From Rhizoclosmatium globosum (Eukaryota > Chytridiomycota > Chytridiomycetes > Chytridiales > Chytriomycetaceae): a stretch of 64,000 nucleotides of DNA. This document shows, in pieces, positions 10,451 to 20,894 of the stretch (position 1 is its first letter; each line of letters opens with the position of its first letter). Position numbers and translations under genes: made by a program. The stretch is taken from positions 1 through 64,000 of the forward strand of contig MCGO01000160.1 of NCBI GenBank assembly GCA_002104985.1, given 5' to 3'. A model generated the notes under the pieces. It had not been told where the DNA came from. It saw only the letters and a list, made by a program, of their open reading frames with translations, and did not search any database.

Positions 10451-11478
10451 CAAAAAACAACGTTCTCAGAGACAGAAACCGTAACAAAACAACAACACAA
10501 TGCACGAAAAGACAAAGTCCCACCTCCACGTGTCTGCCGTGTTGGTTGCTGGGATCACAGAGCGGAGACGTGCGGAGGCTGGGAAAGTTTTGGGGACAGG
10601 GAGCGAAGGAAGTGGAGTCGCACAGGGGTTGAAACAACAACGCCAACAGAGCAAAACAGCCGCGAAACAGCGGGAAAGTCGAGTAGTTGACTGCGGAACA
10701 GCAAAGCCCGAAACAGGAGCCCGACGAGACACGAAGCGAGGAGACCCGCTTCACCAACCCCCAAACAAACCAACCCCAACAACCCAACACAAATACTAAC
10801 AACCCACCACCTCAGCAACAGCGTAGGAACCATAACTACAACAAAACAAAACGAAAAGGTTGAAACAGACCTACCAGAACTACCAGACACAAGAAATGGA
10901 ATAACACACCTACCCCTCCACAACGCAAAACAACAACAGGCACAACAGCCACACAAAACACACTGGAAGGAAAGTGAGGGACCGTCGAGGGAGGTGCAAC
11001 AGCCATCCACAACCTACCAACACGACAGAAACTCAATGCTGGCACCAACCAACATGGAAGAGGCAACACCACGCAGCAAAAGGCGAAAGAGTCAACATCA
11101 GGGAGACAGTCAATACAGACGAGGCAACATTGAACTCAACATTACAATAAACACTATTCAACTTCCATATCAAACACTGTAGAAACTAAAAAGAATAAAC
11201 AACAAGATAATTGCACCAAGAAGGACGTGAGGGAAAGAAAGAAAGAAATAAAAGGAGGTGGCAGACAAAAAACAAATAAGAACAAAGTAGAAGAAGAACA
11301 AACCAACTGCACAAAACTAAAATGCGTAGTCTGTGGGAACTGCGCAAAGGGCGGGAAATACACAGCAAGGAGTTGAAAGGGACACAAAGGCAAGCACCAA
11401 AATGCCCTCTCCCACCACTCAACCAGACAACCACAATGACCAACCAATACACCATCGACATCTACCACGCAGACCTAA

Positions 11479-12960
11479 GTGACTACAACTCATGCAACTG
11501 TCACACCCCACCGCAAGTACACAACACTGCTGTGCAACAAGGACAACGCCAAGAGGGTAAGACAAATGCACTCCAAACAAACAACACAAACTGGGAAACT
11601 AACCAGCCAACAGATCATCTACTCACTCCCCATTGCACAACAAACCTGCCCAACCAACCCGTTCACCATTGTCGCACTTGGCTTCACCCACCTTGACCTC
11701 AGCAACTACCACCGAATCACTATCAAAAACGAAATCAGCAACTTCATCTACAATGTGCTCAAGGAGGAAGTCGAGGACATACACATCTACTCCAAAGCCA
11801 AAACTCCCACCAGCTACATCATCTGCAACAGTGAGGCCCAATTCAGACGCCTCCTTGACGACCCCATGTACTGCTACATCCCCAACCTCCGAAACATCAA
11901 CATACAGCTACGTAACCGAGCCACAGACCTCTCCACCTCCAAAGAAGACCTCAAGATCCCTGGAACGTGGTTCAGACCAGAAAAGCATCCCCTTTGTGCT
12001 GAAGACTTCATGCCAACCACCAAGTGCGGCGTCGACAGCATCTTCATCAGCAACGATCGTGTTCTTCTACTCCATCGCTCTGCTCTGCAGGCCAAGGCCA
12101 TGAATGGTGTCACCAGCCAAACTACAAACAAGGGCCCTCAACAACATCAAGCAGTGGGATTTGTTGTTAACGGAGTGTACGAGGAATACAAGGATTGTAG
12201 TGAATGTGGGTAACACCATGAAACGGAGGAGTGTGAACTGTTCCAGGAACGAGTGGAAGGGCTCTGCCACCAGGCACAAGGGATACACTTCAACAACCTC
12301 AGCAAAAAAGAAGTAGAGTTAGCCTTCTTCAAAATCACAGCAGACGAAGGAAAGACTCTGGGGACATGGATCAAAAACAGGAACAAATATGATGTCCAAA
12401 ATATGAGGGGACTGAAGGGACAGGTGCCAGAACTGAGGGAGTACCAGAGACTCTGGGACATTGGTTCAATCCCAAGGTCCCAACCAACTAACAACTACCA
12501 TAACCCCCCAACAACCAACACAGCACCAGGCGCCATGACCATCTCCTCAGCTCCAAGATCACCCACATGGAATCCAGGCTCCAGCACCTTGACTACCATG
12601 TGCTCCAGCAACAAGTGCAACTGTAGCAATGGATACCAGAGCCAAGACGACATGGAAAACCGCCCTCACAAGAAGGCCACCAGCCGCTCTGACCAACCTA
12701 CCCCTACGTGCCAATCATGAACCCATTATTGTCTCATCCCCCGACGACAGTAACGAACAAGACGAGGAAATCCTTGACAACACCAACAATGAACTGCTCA
12801 ACACCCCAACCAAGTCGTCCATGGATGAGAATGCTGAGGGCCCCAGTAACCAAACCAAGACCCACCCCCTGCGAAGCATGTGTGATACACCAAAAACAGG
12901 AAGAAGGGAGGGTGGGAGTGAAATGAAAACAACATATTCAAATAAAACCAAATATTTATA
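11479..12960 (+). pseudogene. ORF1 (nucleic-acid-binding) of LINE X1
   Basis: Main open stretch 11479-12213 reads a compact domain (FTIVALGFTHLDLSNYH ... RRLLDDPMYCYIPNLRN) of RRM-like appearance. It is followed by a zinc-knuckle-like CX2CX3HX4C motif (CSEC...H....C at ~12196-12235). A TAA stop sits inside that motif, so translation ends at 12213 although similarity continues in frame to ~12530 (LSKKEVELAFFKI...). The later part is shortened and shifted relative to X2 at 37078-38043. Classification as LINE ORF1 comes from the knuckle and the endonuclease start downstream. It is inactive as it stands. Confidence 0.6.
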
Positions 12961-12995
12961 AACAACCTATTCCAAACTATAACAAGAGAGGAAAT

Positions 12996-13307
12996 AGGGG
13001 TGGTCAAAGTTGAGAAAATTGAGAAAGTGAAAAGCGAACATTGGGGCGTTTGGAAAGCGCAGTTTCATCATTTTAAAAAGTGGCGGTTTGAAACCAGTGG
13101 AAAGGGATGGTCAGAGTTGTGGTTTCGAACCACAGCCTCTTGAGGTATCTTGTCATAGCAGATTGGGTGGTGAAAAGCAAAAGCAAATCGCGAAACTCAA
13201 AAGCGGCTCTCAAAAGAAAAATTGAAAAGCGAGGTAGGGGTTCGCTTTTGGATTCGAAAAGCGGATTTTGGACATTTTGAAACTTTGCTTTTCGCATGAC
13301 CACCCCT
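12996..13307. mobile_element. 312-bp MITE inside LINE X1
   Basis: X2 has the uninterrupted sequence GAGGAAATGCTAG at ~38000. X1 has the same sequence split by 312 bp with terminal inverted repeats AGGGGTGGTCA / TGACCACCCCT and a 3-bp target duplication AAT (12993-12995 and 13308-13310). There is no coding capacity. The 3-bp duplication fits PIF/Harbinger-type mobilisation, but its ends are unlike those of the nearby Harbinger element. Confidence 0.85.
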
Positions 13308-13759
13308 AATGCTTGAAAAGAACAAAGAAAACTTTGCAAAAGAGGAAGAAAAAAGTAAGGAGGAATCAACCAAAAAAAGAAAGAGGATCCTCAACAACAA
13401 CTAAGAGGAATGTAAAAGAAGAAAAGACAAGGAAGACAATGAAGGGGACACAGATGACAACGTAGATGAAGAAGTACCTCTTAAGAAACCAACAAGGAAC
13501 CAAAAAGGGAAATACACAGGACAGGAAGACCAACACACCACGACGGAAAAGGAGGTTGAAGAAAAGAGAAGGCCAGAAATCAGAAAATGACAAGAAACAT
13601 GATCACCACAAAAATCAATAAGGACAGTAAGGACGTTTCGCTATTCGGATTTTTGTTTTGGAGGAGGAGATTTTTCTTCGTGGGCTGGCCACAAAGAAAA
13701 ATGGATGGCCACTTTTCGTCCACCAAAACACTCACAAGGAAAGAAAAATCTGTCAACGC

Positions 13760-14659
13760 ATGACTACCTCAACAGCATCCAAACGTGGCCGTGCTGACCC
13801 TGCCATGGCCTCAACAGACAAGGAGGGGGCCCTAGAGCAGCCAGGGAGCCGCAATCGCAAACCAGCGTTCTGATACAATGCCCGAATTGAAGTATTGCTT
13901 CTAAAGGAGGTCACAGGCATTGAGCCCTTCAATGCTGGACATGGTAAGACTGGTGAGGCTTGGGAGCGTGTTGCTACAAACGTGAATACGGAAATGGGCC
14001 TCCATAATGACGCCAATGTCAAGGCAACAGGAAAAAATGCATTCAAACGCTTCAAAGAGCTCCTGAAGAAGTTCAAGGCTGATGAAATGGAAAGCCTGCA
14101 AGCCTCTGGAACGGAGGAGGAGTTTGAGGAGAGTGAGCAGTTGTTGTCTGACCTTCAAGATTTGGTTTGTACCTCACATCCCACCCATCCCGCCATGCTA
14201 AATCAGCCAAAACATTAGATTCATGATTTAGAAGAGCAGCGAGTCAAAAAGAAGGCGAAGAAGTCGAAGGAGGAGGAGCGCCGTGAAACAAATGGGGCTG
14301 CCATCCGAGAAGCTGCTGTCAAACTGATGTCCGACAAGAACAAGACTCCAAAGAAGACTGACAATGGATTTGGTGATGAAGAGAATGACCCACCTTCCTC
14401 TTCAACTCGTGCTCCTTCTGCTGCCAAGACGGCAGCAAGTCTTGCTTCCACTCTCAAGGAAATGAGTGAGGCCTTCCATGAGTCAAATGCAAAAGACAGC
14501 AATGATGCAGTTGCGAATCAAGAGTTGAAGGAGAGAGAATTGAACTTGCAGGACAGGAAGCTTGCATTGGAGGAAGCCCGGTTGGAGTTGGAGAGAAAGC
14601 GTCAGGAACAGCAAGACAAGTTGATGAATGCACTCTTGACCAAGATTCTGGAGAAGTAG
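13760..14659 (+). pseudogene. Harbinger Myb/trihelix-like DNA-binding protein
   Basis: ATG 13760; exon 1 13760-14164, intron 14165-14218 (GTTTGT...ACATTAG), exon 2 14219-14659, all in phase, giving 281 codons. Residues ~38-110 (YNARIEVLLKEVTGIEPFN ... NAFKRFKELLKKF) look like the Myb/SANT-like domain carried by Harbinger elements. The C-terminal half is a charged coiled coil (LNLQDRKLALEEARLELERK). Codon 38 is TGA where the context KPAF-x-YNARIE suggests an original Trp (TGG). In Harbinger systems this partner helps transposase enter the nucleus and bind the ends. Translation could begin after the stop only at a later ATG, which would lose part of the domain. Confidence 0.68.
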
Positions 14660-14732
14660 GACTGGTCACTTATTATTATTTCTATTTATTTATTTGTTGA
14701 TGGAAAAGAAGATGTGTTTTGTGATGTTTTAA

Positions 14733-15835
14733 TTACTCGTCGTCTTCCTCTTGATCGTCTCCAAGTTCTGTCGGAGCTGGAGATGAGTGCAAGTATTCAT
14801 TCAGTGTAGGCGGGTCAAGTGCAAAAAAGATTGAGAGCTCATTTGCTCCCTTGCAGCAAGTCAACATGTTTGTAAGCAACGCTGCAACATTATAATAAAC
14901 ACCAACAGGTTGCAACCACAGCTTTAAATTCTTGTGGAAGTCCACAAAGGCCCAGTTTGCAACAATGAGCCCAAATGCCCATTCAACCGTTACGCGCACT
15001 CTGCTCATGGCCTTGTTGAACGCATCCTGCTCTTCTGTCAACTGAGCACCCTTGAAGGGAGAAACCATCCAATCTTTTAATCCGTAGGCAGGATCGCCGT
15101 ACACCACAAATGTGCTGCAGGAAAAATGTCTTCCAATCCACTTTGGCGAAGGAGATACAGATCATGGCGAGATCCAGGTTCAGGGCCATGCAAATGAGCT
15201 ATGATTCCATCAGGACAACTGATTGATTGCCACTTGAGTGCATGTTTCCATTTGTGTCCATTGTAGGCAGCTTTCTGCACGCCTTTTCCAGGACGACACA
15301 TTTGGCGCACAGTTCCGTCAGGATCTCCAATACAATCAATCAACGGGGCTCCTTGTGCGTGATAAGCATCAGCAAATTGAATCAATTTCTGCTCAGTTAT
15401 GCGATGTGTGTCCCACAGCAATAAATGTTTGAATCGCCGGAATATATGCAGGAGCACGTTGTTAAAAATAAAGATAATAGCGGTTCTGCTACGTCCAAAA
15501 TGTTGTGTGATGTCACCAAGCCGTCCAGGATACGCCATACGTCGCAACAGAATCAAAAGTGCCTCGAGTGCAAGAGCTTTGTGTCCTGCTTTTGTAATTA
15601 CGACGTCAGGGAGCCTCAATTCCACGACCAGATCCTCTATTTGCTTCTTGTCAAAGCGAAAGAGGAATTTGCAGGTTGGAGAGTCCAATCTTTTGAAGTT
15701 GAAGCGTGTATCAGGAATTTGGATGGCCATTGAGTCTGGTGCAAATTCTATGCAGGCCACAGTCATGGCCAACATCAAAAGGAGCTGTTTACGCCGTTGG
15801 TTTGCACGTTTGACAGCATCATTGTCTGTGTCCAT
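14733..15835 (-). pseudogene. Harbinger DDE transposase (HARBI1-like), one frameshift
   Basis: ATG 15835 (MDTDNDAVKRANQRRKQ). The catalytic triad is visible: first Asp in GDPDGTVRQMCRP (~15310), second Asp in GPEPGSRHDLYLL (~15165), Glu in RVRVTVEWAFG (~14980). YNGHKWKHALKWQ between the first two is diagnostic of the DDE_4/HARBI1 family. Near 15107 the frame shifts by one base in a T-run (PAAH / FVVYGDPAYG); one extra T would restore a ~367-residue protein of normal family length. A GDPAYGLKDW motif precedes the last catalytic residue. It is opposite in strand to its Myb-like partner, the usual arrangement. Confidence 0.85.
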
Positions 15836-16101
15836 TCGAAATTTATTTTTCCTTCTAACGAACACAACTTTCTCTCAAAGAGATCCTTGTGGCCACGCCA
15901 ACAAATCTCACAAAGATATCCTCCTAGCGAAACCTCTCTAGTGACATTGATAATAGTACTAACACCAAGTCTGCGGCAGAAAAAGGAACACCGCCTCACT
16001 CAAAATAGAAACAATCCAAAACACACTCACAACATACAGGATACACATACTAGGAATCCAAGAAACCAAGGTTGAAGAGACTGAAGCAGTAAAACTCTGC
16101 A

Positions 16102-16373
16102 TCGCAAAATTTTCCTTAATTGAATATCTGTTGGGTCAGCACGGGGTATCAGTGCGGGTTTTGTACCACTTTGGGTGGTACTGCCATACAGGGTTCATGT
16201 GTCTTATGGGATCGGAACAAACCACGGGATTGGTACAGTACATTGGAAAGATATTAAAAAACGCGTCATAGTGCATGTATTCTCCTCAATTTCTAATTTG
16301 TGCAAAGCGCCACTGACAAACTCACTATTCGTGCACTCTGTTCTTCGTGCTCTTCTCTCGACGATAAGGCCTT
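16102..16373. other. Intergenic, no gene recognised
   Basis: Spacer between the end of LINE X1 and the small membrane-protein gene. No convincing ORF, repeat or RNA was seen; it presumably holds the promoter of the downstream gene. Confidence 0.5.
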
Positions 16374-16741
16374 ATGAGCCAAGCCATCACCGGACTCTTT
16401 CTTTTCGATTTGTTTCGGCAACATCAGGTGAATACCCATGAGTTAGAATTGATAGAATTGAGTGTGAATGGAATTCAAAGCACTTCAGCACTCATCTTTC
16501 TTTCCCTTCACTTAATCCTCAACTGTAAATTAAACTCTAATAATATGTAAAATAGCTATACGACAAACCCGCAACACTCATCCTCGCCCTCTGTGGCTGC
16601 GGAATACTAGCACTCCTCGCATCATTTGTAGTATATCTTCTGTACTACATTCTCCAGTTCCTCCTAAGCTTCCTCATCTTCCTATTTTACGTATCTGTTC
16701 TTGGATTCTGGGTGTACATTCTCGTGCGAGTAGTCCAATAA
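16374..16741 (+). CDS. Small two-segment membrane protein, spliced
   Basis: Proposed model: ATG 16374, exon 1 16374-16427 (MSQAITGLFLFDLFRQHQ), intron 16428-16555 (GTGAAT...AAAATAG), exon 2 16556-16741 in phase, giving about 79 residues. Exon 2 is strongly hydrophobic (ILALCGCGILALLASFVVYL, then a second segment ending YILVRVVQ), predicting two membrane spans with a short positive C-terminus. I do not recognise the family. The stop lies only 13 bp upstream of the next ATG (16755) on the same strand. The long open hydrophobic exon is well supported; the first exon is less certain. Confidence 0.5.
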
Positions 16742-16754
16742 ACAAATTGCGAAG

Positions 16755-18395
16755 ATGGCACGAGTGACGCTTCGGCGGCTTCTCTCCGCGGCCCTCCTTC
16801 TCGTCTTCATCGTCACATCGGTCCACCTGATTAGTAATCAACCACGGCGAAGCGACGCATCGGACTTCTCCGCGGCGACGAAAGCGTGGACGGCCGCGCT
16901 CGCCGAAATCGACTCAGCCGAAGCGAAGCAACGACAAGCCAAAGTCGGCGGCAGTGATTTGACAACGGGAATTGTTTTGATTGGCGCTGGAAAACAGGTG
17001 CGGTCCGCTGTGGGGGCCGTGCGCTTTCTTCGGCGGGTTGGTTGTTTGCTGCCGGTCGAGTTTGGTGCTTTCCTGCCTTGTTGAGACAAGAACTAATCAA
17101 GTGCTTTTAAAGCTTACTTTCCCCATGAAGTTGCTCAGAGTGACTTGGATCTGCTGAGGATGCACAACATTACTCCAAGAGATTACTACTCGGATGAAGT
17201 TCGCAAATGGAACTGGGATAAATCGCTTCTTGCTCTGGGCGCTGCAAAACCTTATGCTATCTTTTCGTCTCCATTTGATCGTGTTCTGTTTCTTGATCCG
17301 GATGTTATGGCTCTCAGAGATCCAACTTACCTGTTTGACACAAATGCATTCAAAACATATGGCGCTCTCTTTTGGTATGTCTGGATCATCATTTTCAATT
17401 ATCAATCTTGGAGTTGGCAAGAATTATGGCTTTTGGAATTCTCATGAAAGCTGCAAGGAGTATCGACCAGGTGCCAAGACGGCGGATAAACATATAAAGA
17501 ACATTGAATCGTTAACGTCGTTATATCGTTGGGAATACTGTCTGAATTCACCGAAACCCTTTATTCACCTGAATTCTAGGCCTGATTTCCCAACCACTTC
17601 TCCGCGGAATCCAATCTGGAAGATAGCAAACATTTCTTACCACTATGAACGCGAATTTGAATCCGGAATCATTGCTATCGACAAACGCCATCCAGGTACA
17701 GATCCTCCAACTTCTTTCTCAACTTGCCAACATATTCCCTAAACAAAGGAATCCTGCGTGCCCTTTCACTATCAGTACATATCTGTGCTCATGCCTCCTA
17801 CTACTTTTCTTATATCTATGGCGACAAAGACGCCTTCCGATGGGCATTCAAAATGTCAAAAACGCCATATTTCCTAAACCCAAACTACCTCTCTTCACTC
17901 GGTCTCCTCGTTGACTCAACTCACCCAAAAGGCGGTGCATCTCTAACCGCCCACCGCGAATCCTTCTTTTCCAGCTCTATGAAGCTACGGCCGCCAAAAG
18001 GAGTGACATATTGTGGACAGAATATGCTTCAACTCGATTTCCTGGATTTAGATGATACGTCTTCAATCCGAGAAGAACAGCGAAAAGAGAAATTGTGGAG
18101 CTATGACGCGAAACCGTTGTTCCTTCATGCGAACGGAATCAAGAAACACTATGATCCACACGTTCCTCCGTTTCAAGTTATTCAGCGATATTCAAAACCA
18201 GGTACTCCCGGTGTATCCCTTGATGCTCTTCGAAAAGGGCGATATGATTGGATAGGGGATGTTTTCGAGACTGGTCATTGTGGCGCGTTCAGAGAGGAGA
18301 AGGGAGTGGATCTTGTGTACGAGCGAGCAGAAGATGTGTTGAATGACGTGAGTGAGGTTTATATGAAAGTAAGGGATGAAATAGAGAAGCTTTAA
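16755..18395 (+). CDS. MNN1-like alpha-mannosyltransferase (type II Golgi membrane protein)
   Basis: Four exons, 16755-17064, 17113-17374, 17580-17695 and 17749-18395, total 1335 nt (444 residues) with all junctions GT-AG and in phase. Residues ~9-27 (LLSAALLLVFIVTSVHLI) form a signal anchor. The catalytic part matches the putative mannosyltransferase (MNN1/TTP1-type) family: GIVLIGAGKQVRSAV near the start of the fold, VGCLLPVEF, the DxD metal motif in VLFLDPDVMAL, then YGALFWPDF and NPIWKI. The product should transfer mannose to glycoprotein glycans in the Golgi. Its start is 13 bp after the upstream small-protein stop. It converges with the 18473-19030 gene, with 77 bp between them. No lesions. 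Confidence 0.87.
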
Positions 18396-18472
18396 GATAT
18401 TGCAGTAATTATAATTGAAATGAACCAATGCAGAAAAAACGAAATGCAACAAAATAAAGTGCACACAAGTCA

Positions 18473-19030
18473 TCAAACCTTTGTCAGCATCACTCCGGTA
18501 TACCAATCCAACTTCACATAAGTCCCCGTCACATTCGACTTAAAACAACCCCCAATAGTCTTCCCCGCAAGATACTCCTTCCCAACAACAGTTCCACACT
18601 CCCGATCCGAATACATCTTCATAGCAAAATACCCACCCTTCTTCCCAAACGAATCCCTCACAACCTTCGCCGACTGAAACCGCTCCGCCAACGCCGCCGA
18701 ATTCAAATTCGTAAACGTGAAACACTGCCCCTCGACATACTGCTGCGTGCCCGTCCACGAGTCCGTGCTGCACGTCGAATCCGTTGCAGAGAACTGCGAG
18801 ATTTGCACGAAACTGGTGGTTTGGAGTTGGAGGGGTCCTTGGGATGTGTAGTTTTTGATTGCGGGGGTTACGCAGCCGTATGTTGTTACGCCGGATGTCA
18901 TTTTGAGGCAGGGGAGGGAGCTTGAGACTGTGCACATTGCCATGGAGGGGGTGTAGTAGACTGCGCCGGGGGTTGTGCAGTTGGAGTTGTAGAGGACCAT
19001 TGTGGACGTTGTTACGAATGGACTTGTCAT
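18473..19030 (-). CDS. Cys-rich protein of unknown function
   Basis: ATG 19030 (MTSPFVTTSTMVLYNSNCTT) to a stop at 18473, 185 residues. The open frame extends further upstream but without a better ATG. The sequence is rich in Ser/Thr, with about ten spaced cysteines and several N-glycosylation sequons (NCT, NYT, NVT), which suggests an extracellular protein. No signal peptide is visible at this start, so a 5' exon may be missing. I recognise no domain. The region just upstream is the left limit of the segmental duplication visible in copy 1, so a sister gene may lie left of the window. Confidence 0.6.
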   Translation of the reverse strand: MTSPFVTTSTMVLYNSNCTTPGAVYYTPSMAMCTVSSSLPCLKMTSGVTTYGCVTPAIKNYTSQGPLQLQTTSFVQISQFSATDSTCSTDSWTGTQQYVEGQCFTFTNLNSAALAERFQSAKVVRDSFGKKGGYFAMKMYSDRECGTVVGKEYLAGKTIGGCFKSNVTGTYVKLDWYTGVMLTKV

Positions 19031-19206
19031 TTTTTTTTTGGTATTGTTGAGCTGTGGTTTGTTTCTGAGAATCAGCAAGAAAAGTGGTGGTGAGTTTGTA
19101 GGCTTTTTGGAAGACGCGACCCGCTCATTTTTGACAAACACCCCTAGCTTAATTTGGAATGAACATTATTCCACTGCAGATTAACTTATTACTCTTTATA
19201 GCAATT

Positions 19207-20791
19207 TCAAACAACTGTAACGCTATTACCGACTCTTGAAACGGCTCCTCTCCTCTCAACCTTAACATCAGCAGGAATCAAATGATCAGCCCCAACCCGC
19301 GCAACAGTCTCAATAGTGTTTGCTGCAAACAGCAAACTGGATTCAGAACTCATCCTAGCCATCCATTTCATCTTTTGGACCTTATCGTGGCTGAATTCAG
19401 GACTACAGCCCCTTTCATCTTTATACCGCAATCTCGCAGACCCAGGTGGCGCATTCAAAATAGAATCAACGGCGTCCAAAACCTCACTTGGTACAAAAGT
19501 CAGCTTGTCCTTGATCCGAACGCCGATTCCCGCGTCTTGAACGTGAATCGCGTTCAGAGGTTGATCACCAAACAGGGGAATAAGAAGCATAGGTACACCT
19601 CCAAAAACGGATTCATGGATTGAAGATAGTCCTCCATGCGTGATAAATACCTTGGTTACCGAATGTTGAAGAACCCCACGTTGAGCTAGCCAAGGGAGGA
19701 CTTGAATTCGGTCACGATTGTCTGGGGAGACTTGACTTTCAAGGATAGCAGTGCTATATGATTCTTTGCAAGACCATAATACGTGAACATCGGCGTGGTT
19801 TTGTAAAACAAGGTTGATTCCAGCAAAGAGTCGTGCAACAATGTCTTGGAATCCACTGGCTCCACTCCCAAACGACACATAAATCAGACGCTTTTTCGTA
19901 GATTCCAATTGATTCAAATATTTTACAAGATTCGCATTCGAAGGCTGGCTTTCGTCAAGTATAAACGGTTTCAAAAACGGTCCCACCGCAATAACATTCG
20001 GTGGAAGTTTCTGCGCAGGCCTCAAACCTGGTGTTGAAACCGACAGATACAAGTGATTAGCCGCGATTTCCTGCCAACTCGGAACCGCCTGCCCCCACAC
20101 CTTCTTCTTAACAGCATTCAATGCCGTCTCAACAGGCACAACAGCAGGACCCAAAACACGAACCATATCCGCACTTGTAACCGCCCGCAACAACCCACTC
20201 TCCATCCACGTCTCCTGCGAAACCAGATTCATAATCGACGGAATGAACCACTCTGTTAGGAACCCTTTGAACCCAACCATTCCAAGAACACCGAAATTGT
20301 ATCTTTCCATTGCCGCTGTGTCCAAAGCAGCTTCAGCGAAAAAGTCGATAAGGATCAAGTCAGGATCAACGTCTGCAAACAGGGCAGACCATAACCGAGT
20401 CCGTTCCGCATATGTTTCGATGACGGGTTGCATAGAATCGGGGATCGCAGTTGACGCAAATGTTTTGTATCCAACCGGGAGAGTAGTCAGCTTCTCCATT
20501 AGAGTGTCGATACCCTTGAAGGAGACTGAATCACCGATAGAGCGTTGTTCAATGAATTTATGATCGTTTCTTTTGGTTTGGTTTGGTTTGAATATGTGTC
20601 AGAGGATTGGATGGATTACTTTGACAGGAAAGTACTCACACAAAGGATATGTTTTCGTTATTTGATCCAAAGACGATCCTGTGACCGCGCAAATGAAGAA
20701 GCTGCAATGCTTCAAAGTACGGTGCAACATGTGAGCGAGTGGCTTCTTCGCAGACAATAAGGATCGTCAGGGTGCTGTGATTGCTGGCCAT
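19207..20791 (-). CDS. UDP-glycosyltransferase (GT1 family), intact copy
   Basis: Two exons: 20791-20640 and 20569-19207, separated by a 70-nt intron (GTGAGTAC...CAAAAG) that joins in phase; 504 residues. The N-terminus has the family's acceptor-site His (EEATRSHVAPYFEALQLLH). The C-terminal domain has the donor-binding signature (VFITHGGLSSIHESVFGGVP followed by LIPLFGDQPLNA). No clear C-terminal membrane anchor is seen, unlike many animal UGTs. It should transfer a sugar from a nucleotide donor to a small lipophilic acceptor, but substrate cannot be read from sequence. The same locus order (UGT then QOR) occurs in copy 1, where this gene is destroyed. Confidence 0.88.
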
Positions 20792-20894
20792 TTTTGCTTC
20801 TTGCCTTTATTTGAACAAATGTTTTTTAAGCAAGTAAATCCGTATTAACTAAGTTGGAATGGAATAACTAATGAATCAAACAGTGCACACAAGT

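Larger units (their letters stand above)
13629..15939. mobile_element. PIF/Harbinger DNA transposon (2.3 kb) inserted in LINE X1
   Basis: The empty site is present in X2 at 38700-38720 (AAGGACAGTGACATTG). In X1 it is split with a 3-bp duplication AGT (13626-13628 and 15940-15942). The ends are imperfect inverted repeats sharing GTTTCGCTA (AAGGACGTTTCGCTA at left; reverse complement of right AGAGAGGTTTCGCTA). The cargo is the usual Harbinger pair on opposite strands: a Myb/trihelix-like DNA-binding gene (plus) and a DDE transposase (minus). Both carry lesions, so this copy is probably inactive unless the lesions are sequence errors. Confidence 0.88.
10451..16101 (+). mobile_element. LINE-like retrotransposon X, copy X1 (3'-truncated, with nested insertions)
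   Basis: Collinear with copy X2 (28684-30180 plus 36765 to ~39100) from its 5' end through ORF1 to the first ~40 residues of an APE-type endonuclease (15990-16101, ending ...ILGIQETK...). X1 is interrupted by a 312-bp MITE (12996-13307) and a Harbinger element (13629-15939). Against X2 it has deletions, for example ~70 bp near 11488, ~180 bp near 12540 and ~130 bp near 15990. No reverse transcriptase follows the endonuclease start: similarity to X2 ends at ~16101. A non-LTR identity rests on ORF1 followed by the APE-like motif. Confidence 0.75.
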
